NCBI GenBank assembly: GCA_030704615.1
Contig: CM060732.1
Coordinates: 10,604,001-10,664,000 of the forward strand
Length of the DNA: 60,000 nucleotides
Direction: 5' to 3'
From: Takakia lepidozioides
Taxonomy: Eukaryota > Streptophyta > Takakiopsida > Takakiales > Takakiaceae
Both the position numbers and the translations under genes were made by a program. Below, piece by piece: positions 54,650-60,000 of the stretch (its first letter is position 1; every line of letters starts with the position of its first letter). The notes under the pieces were generated by a model. It did no database searches and was not told the DNA's origin. It saw only the letters and a list, made by a program, of their open reading frames with translations.

Positions 54650-54782
54650 TTTAAGGAGTATTGAGTGTCTTCCGTTGGATGGTGGACACTTTTTATAACA
54701 TCCGACACGTGGTTTGAATCCACAATTTGAACCCACAACCAATAGTGAAGCAGTGTGTGCCCTTGCCACCTAGGCTGAATGT
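54650..54782 (-). repeat. tRNA-derived SINE, minus strand
   Basis: The minus strand reads AGCCTAGGTGGCAAGGGC (A-box like, plus 54763-54776) and GGGTTCAAAT (B box, plus 54724-54733). Spacing suits a tRNA-derived head. The body toward lower coordinates is undefined. Confidence 0.6.
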
Positions 54783-54856
54783 TGGTTGTCTACATTATTC
54801 ATTCTAGATGCAATACCAAGAACCAGTGACATGATTGACTTATGATTTATTAGTTG

Positions 54857-55795
54857 GTTCTAACCAGTGTTGGACTGGTATCATATTTTGAACACACCAG
54901 GCTAGTACTGGTATATAGGCCGGCCAATTGTGATACCAGGGAGGTACTGGTATTGGCAAAAATCTGAGATTTTCATACCATGGTGGTATCAATAATACCT
55001 GATAGGTGTGGTGTTTTACACTGTTGGGCAGTTATTTGAATTTCTCTCTAATACCCGGCTGTTACCTATCTGGTTATATATATATATATGACCGGTGGAG
55101 GTGAAAAAATGAGATAAAAGGTCCAGTTAGGAACCGGCGAAGGTCACGCATTCAAATAACCGAGCAAAAAACCTCTTAAAGAACCGCCCAATACCCGCGG
55201 TTATTTGATGAAAACCGCCCGTTATTTGAGGTTTTTGTAAGTAACCGTAACCGCTGAGGTTATATTTAGCCATAAAAAATTTAATAACCGCAACCGCGAT
55301 TAATAGTTTCCGAAAATTCGAAACAACCGGAACCGCCGGTTATGAAAAAAATCAATTAACCGCCCAACACTGGTGTTTTACGGGTATCAATAGCAAGAGT
55401 TTTTTGAAATTGATACTAGGGTATTATCAATACTGGTCTGGTATCAAAAAGACTCATGATATGTTAAATTTTGAAGGTCCACATATAAATGTGTACAAGC
55501 ATGCTTCTCATTGATTGTATTCCTCAAGGTATTCCTCAAGTTCCTCAAAGTATTGATACCAGGTTTACCTCACAAAAATGGATCTGGTACTGGTATCAGG
55601 TACCAAATTTTCAACCACCTACCAGACTGGCAGGGTATTGTCCATAGTATTAGGAAGCAGATACCAGGCCAATACGGGTATATGCTAGGTAGTGGCCTGA
55701 GGTGATACCAGACTGGTCTGGTACTTCATACCAGTATACATACCAGTATTGATACCAGTTTCTTATCGGTATACGAGTCCAACACTGGTTCCAAC
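54857..55795. mobile_element. hAT element, GGTATT motif family, hosting a nested element
   Basis: The element is 54865-55787. Ends are CAGTGTTGGACTGGTATC and GTATACGAGTCCAACACTG. The flanking 8-bp duplication is gttctaac (54857-54864) and gttccaac (55788-55795), one mismatch. The interior is GGTATT/AATACC rich, as in 14606-15112. It is interrupted at 55019 by another hAT element. Confidence 0.85.
55011..55380. mobile_element. Nested hAT element, GGTTATT motif family
   Basis: The element is 55019-55372 (354 bp). Ends are CACTGTTGGGCAGTTATTTG and TCAATTAACCGCCCAACACTG, near-perfect inverted repeats. A perfect 8-bp duplication gtgtttta lies at 55011-55018 and 55373-55380. The interior repeats AACCGC, GGTTAT and complements. 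It is inserted within the hAT element 54865-55787, so it is the younger of the two. Confidence 0.9.
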
Positions 55796-56970
55796 CAACC
55801 TTCTTTTTTTCATTTTTGCATAGGCGGCTACAAAGGAATTACTTCCCACCTACCCCACCTCCTACCACAAAAAGTTTCACCAAAATCCAACTGCCAGATC
55901 TGAAGATTTTAAAGTGTAGAGTGGGGACAAAAAAAATCTCCACTAAGAACTAGGTGCCAAAAAAAGCAGTTTTTTTCTCGTATTTGGGCATTTTTAATTT
56001 TTTCTGTTTGAGAGTCTCAAGAATGTTGTTCCATACCTGATAACACACATTCTCATAAAATTTCAGTTTTTTCTGAAATGTTCTCAAGTGGGCTCCTTTG
56101 TAGTGACAAATGGGGGGGGGTCAAAATATGCCATTTTCTTTGGGCAGGCCAAAATCTCTTTTCCTAAAATTATACAAAAAAATTCAGCCGGTCAATCCCT
56201 AATCCCTCCGGTTGAAATGTCATGGGCTTCCATACAAAGTCCCTGAAAAACTTTGAGGCCAATCAGCCAATGCACCGCATCCTTAGGTTCCCTGCCCAAG
56301 ACTTCAAATGGCACACCTTTGGTGTAGCCTGCAGGCCTATGATATTTGGAGCCGTAGCCCAGAAGGGGGGGGGGGGGGGGGCTTGGGAGCTCCTCTGGCT
56401 ACCCGGCCCCCCTTTCATGGGGGGCCACTCCACCCGCAACCCTATCTATCAAACCCCCTGGGTTTGGCCCACCCGAGATTTTCTCGAGCCGCGAGCTCTG
56501 CCGCCAATCGCGGCTGCACTCCCTCCAGTCCGCCCTGCTATGAGCCCATCGTGTTGGCTGGAGCAGTCATCTCCGTCGATCTCAGGTTAGGGTGCAGGCC
56601 TGGGAATATCCAGACCTGCGCAGGCCGCCATACCCACCGGGCAATCAATGGGTTGGGGGAAGCATGCTGCCCATCCCTTTATGGGGTATCATTCATTCAC
56701 CCTAACCTGACCGCAGTTGCCATGTCAGCAACTTGGGCAGGTTAGGGGTGCCAAAATGGCCTCAAAAGCTGAGTTGGCCCCCTTCCAATTGATCGAGATC
56801 CCTACCCCTTCAGGCATTGACCAATTGGCCAATGCCATATGAAGGAGTACCCGATTATCTGTCGATTGAGCCAAAAAAAAAAGGCCAATCAACCTTAACC
56901 ACAGGAAGTTATGGCTGGTTAAAGAAACCTAACCAACCCAAAAGGGGTCGGTTTGACACTTAAGGGTTAA
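55796..56970. other. Unassigned; possible right end of a piggyBac-type element
   Basis: 56945-56970 reads CGGTTTGACACTTAAGGGTTAA, shaped like the TTAA-flanked right ends at 46271 and 50814. The phrase GAGGCCAATCAGCC (56253) also occurs in the element 45621-46271. No left end was found. A run of about 14 G lies near 56366-56380. Open frames at 56222-56745 are not protein-like. Confidence 0.4.
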
Positions 56971-57761
56971 GTGAAAAAACAGAGTTGCAGGCACCATAGC
57001 CCACTGAAAACATGCATTCTGGCACTAACTAGACGAGTCCAGAAAATGGAAGTCAGCCACCATAGCCTAGGTGGATCAAATCCATATGGCCTATCTAAAT
57101 CCTGCTCCCTTTAAGGCCCAAACATATAATCGCATACCTGGCGACATTTCCACGGCAGGGTGCGATGTAAGAAGGCGACACCAAGGAGAATGGGGGACGG
57201 GGCACGGTGGCAACGGCCTGCCCATCCAACCCGTAAAACCCTGGAGATCGAACGTCCGTTCTCGCTGCAGGTGGCGAGGTCGCGGAGCTCGCTGGCGCGA
57301 TGGGTTCAAGGGAACTCAGTTCCCAGGCAATCATCGTGCTTTTTGGCCAGGGAGCCCATATTTTCTGTTTTTGTTTTTTCTTGGTTTGTCCGGGCCCCTG
57401 ATTTCGATTTTTGGTGCTTTTAGTCGCCTAAAAAGGACACAGGACCAAAATGCCTAGCAGCCTAGGCACTTCATCCTTGGGCGTAGTATAATGATGTTTT
57501 CCAATAGGTTTGTTGTTGTTCTACTTTGTCCTTGGGCCTACCTATGTGGACGTTACTAGGTTCCTGTCTCTTGAGGTCCCACTCTCTTTCTTTTCTTGTT
57601 TCACTGTCCCATAAGCTTTATGAGGGCGTTGTAAAGTATCATCACATTTCTTTTTTGCTTGAGTTATGCTCTATAAACGCTGTGGAATTTGTCGTTACAC
57701 AGCAAGCACTCAAACCTAATGAATTTTCGAATTGGTCACCGAGCATGGTTTTGGCACTCAC
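56971..57761. other. 3' side of the coiled-coil gene, no exon identified
   Basis: The minus-strand frame continues past the donor at 57761 to a stop near 57642, which could be an alternative intron-retaining end. I recognise nothing else in the interval. Confidence 0.35.
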
Positions 57762-59982
57762 CTCTTGCACTTTAGTGGCATCCAAGGCGGTTTTCTCCAG
57801 AAAATTCAACTGTTGCTCGTATGGGGCCTCAGAATTTTGCTGAGTATCCAAAGAACGGTCAAGCTTTTGTTGCTCCTGGTAGCCTTGTGCCAAATACAGA
57901 TCTCTTTCTACAATATCTTGAGTCTCGAGCCTCGCAAAGCTCACAAACCTTGACTTCCGCGCACTTTCTTCTAGCTTAAATTTCCGTTCCTCCTCGCTCA
58001 TTCCTTCAAGGCCTTCGAAACTTTCCACTGCACGCTTTTTCTTTTCTATGGAAATGCCTTTCCCTCTGTCCAACAAACAAAATGCTGCCTGAATTTTCCT
58101 TCCAGAAGCTTGCTCAAGGTGCAGCAAGTGCTGCATTGAAGCTGCTGTTGTCTCTTGCATGGCTACCCTCGCAACCGAGATATCATTAAGAACTTTCTGT
58201 TGTTCGGCAACTGTTTTGAGCGCCTCGCTCTGAGTACAAATAATACCCTCCATCTTCTCCAGTTTTGATTTCATGGCACTTACTTCATGTTTTGATGTGG
58301 CCTGTTCCCTTCTTAAACATGAGTTAGAACGTTAAAACCTTACATTTTTCACATCGAGCCAGTTCATTGAATCAGAAACTGAGACTGAGATAGAAAAAGC
58401 TGGAAGAAACTGATTCATTCCTGCACAAGTGTAGAGCTTACCTGGAATTGTCTCACGTCAGACCTCAGGGCTTCCATGCTCAAAACAACCTCTGCCTTCA
58501 AAGCTTCCATTGCAGATAATATTGCCTCAACTTCACTCTTCAACCCGTCAAATGCAGCGGCCATTGCAACTTGTAACTGCTTTTCACCTTCCTTTTCTGC
58601 CTGTACTTTGAAGCAGTTACTAGTGTATCAAAGCCCGACCACATAAAAACCAGTCGAAGAGAATTTGAGAGTTTTCGACTTCAGGCAAGCTGATCCTTTG
58701 GACCTTTCACTGACGACTGACTGTCCAATTGATAGATCCATAGCTATGGACCAAGCCAATTGTTCATGGATTACAAGCTTGTGCATCAAGTTACTGAAAC
58801 CTAGTACGATACACAGGCATATAGATTGTACATTTAATCACGCTTTTTCAAATGCTGCCAGAGATTGAAAGCAAAGTTAGCTGATTCCAATCATGTATAA
58901 AGGTCCGCAAGCTACATTTGCTCCTCGTTTTCTCTGATACCGGTGACTCAACTAATCACCCGTGGAGTTCATCAGAAAACAATGGAACTCGTGCTGGCCT
59001 TAAGGTCAAACTCTTTACAGTAGAAATCTAAGAGTCATCACAACTGTGACAGTGAAAAGATAATTCTAGCTCTAACCAGTGGTGGTTCATGCCATGGACA
59101 GAAAACAAATAGGCCCTCGGAGCATAGGCCTACCTTGAGCTTGATATTCTCTTGAAGAGTTTGATGCAAATGGACTTCGATAGCTGATAACCTTGTCTTC
59201 GCATCCTCGAGCTCTTTCTGAACTGTGTCCCTCTCTTTTTTAAGAGCCGAAGGTGTCTCTTTTACCGTAAGCAGAAGCTCCTCACTCAAGGCAGCTAGGG
59301 ATGATTCGTGACATTGATGTTCTTTTTCAACCTGTGTCAGTAGTGGGTGGCATTTAGCACTATTAAAGGAATTACCATAAACTAGCCACAAAATTGACCA
59401 ACCATTCATGTCAACTGTTCAACACATGAAGATGCTAGTTAGGATATGAACATTGAACTAACTCTAGTACAGTCTCTTTCGAGCATATTTAAAAAATCAC
59501 CTTCACCTGACCACCTGGCATCGAGCCTTTATTCAAATGCTTGAAGTCCAGAAAGTGAAACAGTCAAATTCAGTTGGATATTGCTGTATACAAAGCTGTA
59601 GCTTCAAGCGGCCAGATAGTGTGGTACATATTTGGCTCTCTGGATCTACACTACACAAACATGCACTGCGCTGGTACGAGGAGAACCAAGTACTCCTTTT
59701 GAACATCCTTCATTGCACAACACAAGTGCCGTAGAATCTTAGTTCAAGTTCGGTGTGAAGTACCTGGTATATCTTCTCTGTTTCCATTTCTAAAAGCTGT
59801 TTCTTTAGTTTAGCAATGTCAGCATCCTTTTGAGCAATTTCTCCTTCAAGTCCCTCCATACTTTCCAGTGCTTTCACACACATATCTTTCCATGTGTTTC
59901 TCTCCTCAATCACAGCTTGTTTTTCTCTGTTTTCCCATTCCAACTCATCTTGCAGAAGCTCGAGCTTGTTGTCCATTATGTC
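57762..59982 (-). CDS. Coiled-coil protein, internal exons, continues past the right edge
   Basis: Four exons in consistent phase on the minus strand: 59982-59764 (opens DIMDNKLELLQDELEW, ends EKIYQ), 59331-59134 (VEKEHQCHESSLAALSEE to ENIKLK), 58600-58442 (AEKEGEKQLQVAMAAAFDGL to DVRQFQ) and 58301-57762 (ATSKHEVSAMKSKLEKMEGI to ATKVQE). All are bounded by AG and GT. Lengths 219, 198, 159 and 540 nt are all multiples of three, so exons could be skipped without changing frame. The product is almost entirely heptad-like coiled coil, with a short ordered piece near SFARLETQDIVERDLYLAQG. The 5' end lies off the window and 3' exons below 57762 were not found. Role unknown; structural or cytoskeletal coiled-coil proteins are the obvious comparison. 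Confidence 0.75.
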
Positions 59983-60000
59983 CTGAATAGGGGAGGTAAT

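Noticed and set aside
56222-56745. Two overlapping plus-strand frames of 122 and 145 codons
   Set aside because: They cross a 14-base G run and have Pro/Gly-rich, non-conserved-looking content; no splice or family support.

Overview
The window is nuclear DNA of a streptophyte (land plant or charophyte alga). The evidence is spliced genes with GT/AG introns, a GTD-binding (DUF593, myosin-receptor type) protein with a plant-style N-terminal membrane anchor, a plant-like TAF12, a fragment of a plant pentatricopeptide-repeat gene, Ty3/gypsy and Ty1/copia elements, and tRNA-derived SINEs. I cannot fix the species. Low gene density and the very heavy load of nested transposons suggest a large, repeat-rich genome. 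No bacterial operons, rRNA genes or CRISPR arrays are present. | Host genes: (1) 186-3909, plus strand, a TFIID subunit TAF12 gene in about seven exons with a long Gln-rich N-terminus. (2) 6957-8756, minus strand, an unidentified multi-exon gene. (3) 8975-11326, minus strand, an intronless-looking 783-residue GTD-binding protein. (4) about 47752-48981, minus strand, pieces of an unidentified gene. (5) 57762-59982, minus strand, a coiled-coil gene whose 5' end lies beyond the right edge. | Mobile DNA fills most of the rest. 4.2-5.8 kb holds hAT-type elements. 13.06-13.62 kb is a 93-bp satellite array. 14.6-15.1 kb is a hAT MITE with a perfect 8-bp target duplication. 15.4-23.4 kb is a strange composite: thousands of bases saturated with the motif TGTAACCC and its complement, surrounding two divergently oriented copies of a zinc-finger gene, one decayed. 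The same motif family turns into coding sequence for a Gly-Asp-Thr repeat protein. 26.2-31.6 kb (minus) is a broken Ty3/gypsy element carrying gag, protease, a near-complete C5 cytosine-DNA methyltransferase and a reverse transcriptase. 31.6-34.2 kb is probably its leader/LTR. 34.3-34.7 kb is an inverted second copy of the end of the 15.4-kb repeat. 35.2-37.1 kb has Tourist-type MITEs. 37.26-46.32 kb is an LTR retrotransposon (gag, RT, RNase H remnant; no protease or integrase seen). Its 3' LTR contains nested hAT and piggyBac-type insertions and a possible captured SET-domain fragment, while the 5' LTR preserves the empty sites. 50.0-50.8 kb is a second piggyBac-type MITE. 52.98-53.2 kb is a copia protease remnant. 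54.86-55.79 kb is a hAT element with another hAT element nested inside it. | The two observations most worth following are the methyltransferase inside the gypsy polyprotein, and the recurring design in which unrelated-looking elements have interiors packed with one short motif and its reverse complement, each family using a different motif. All domain calls are by eye from translated sequence; no searches were run.
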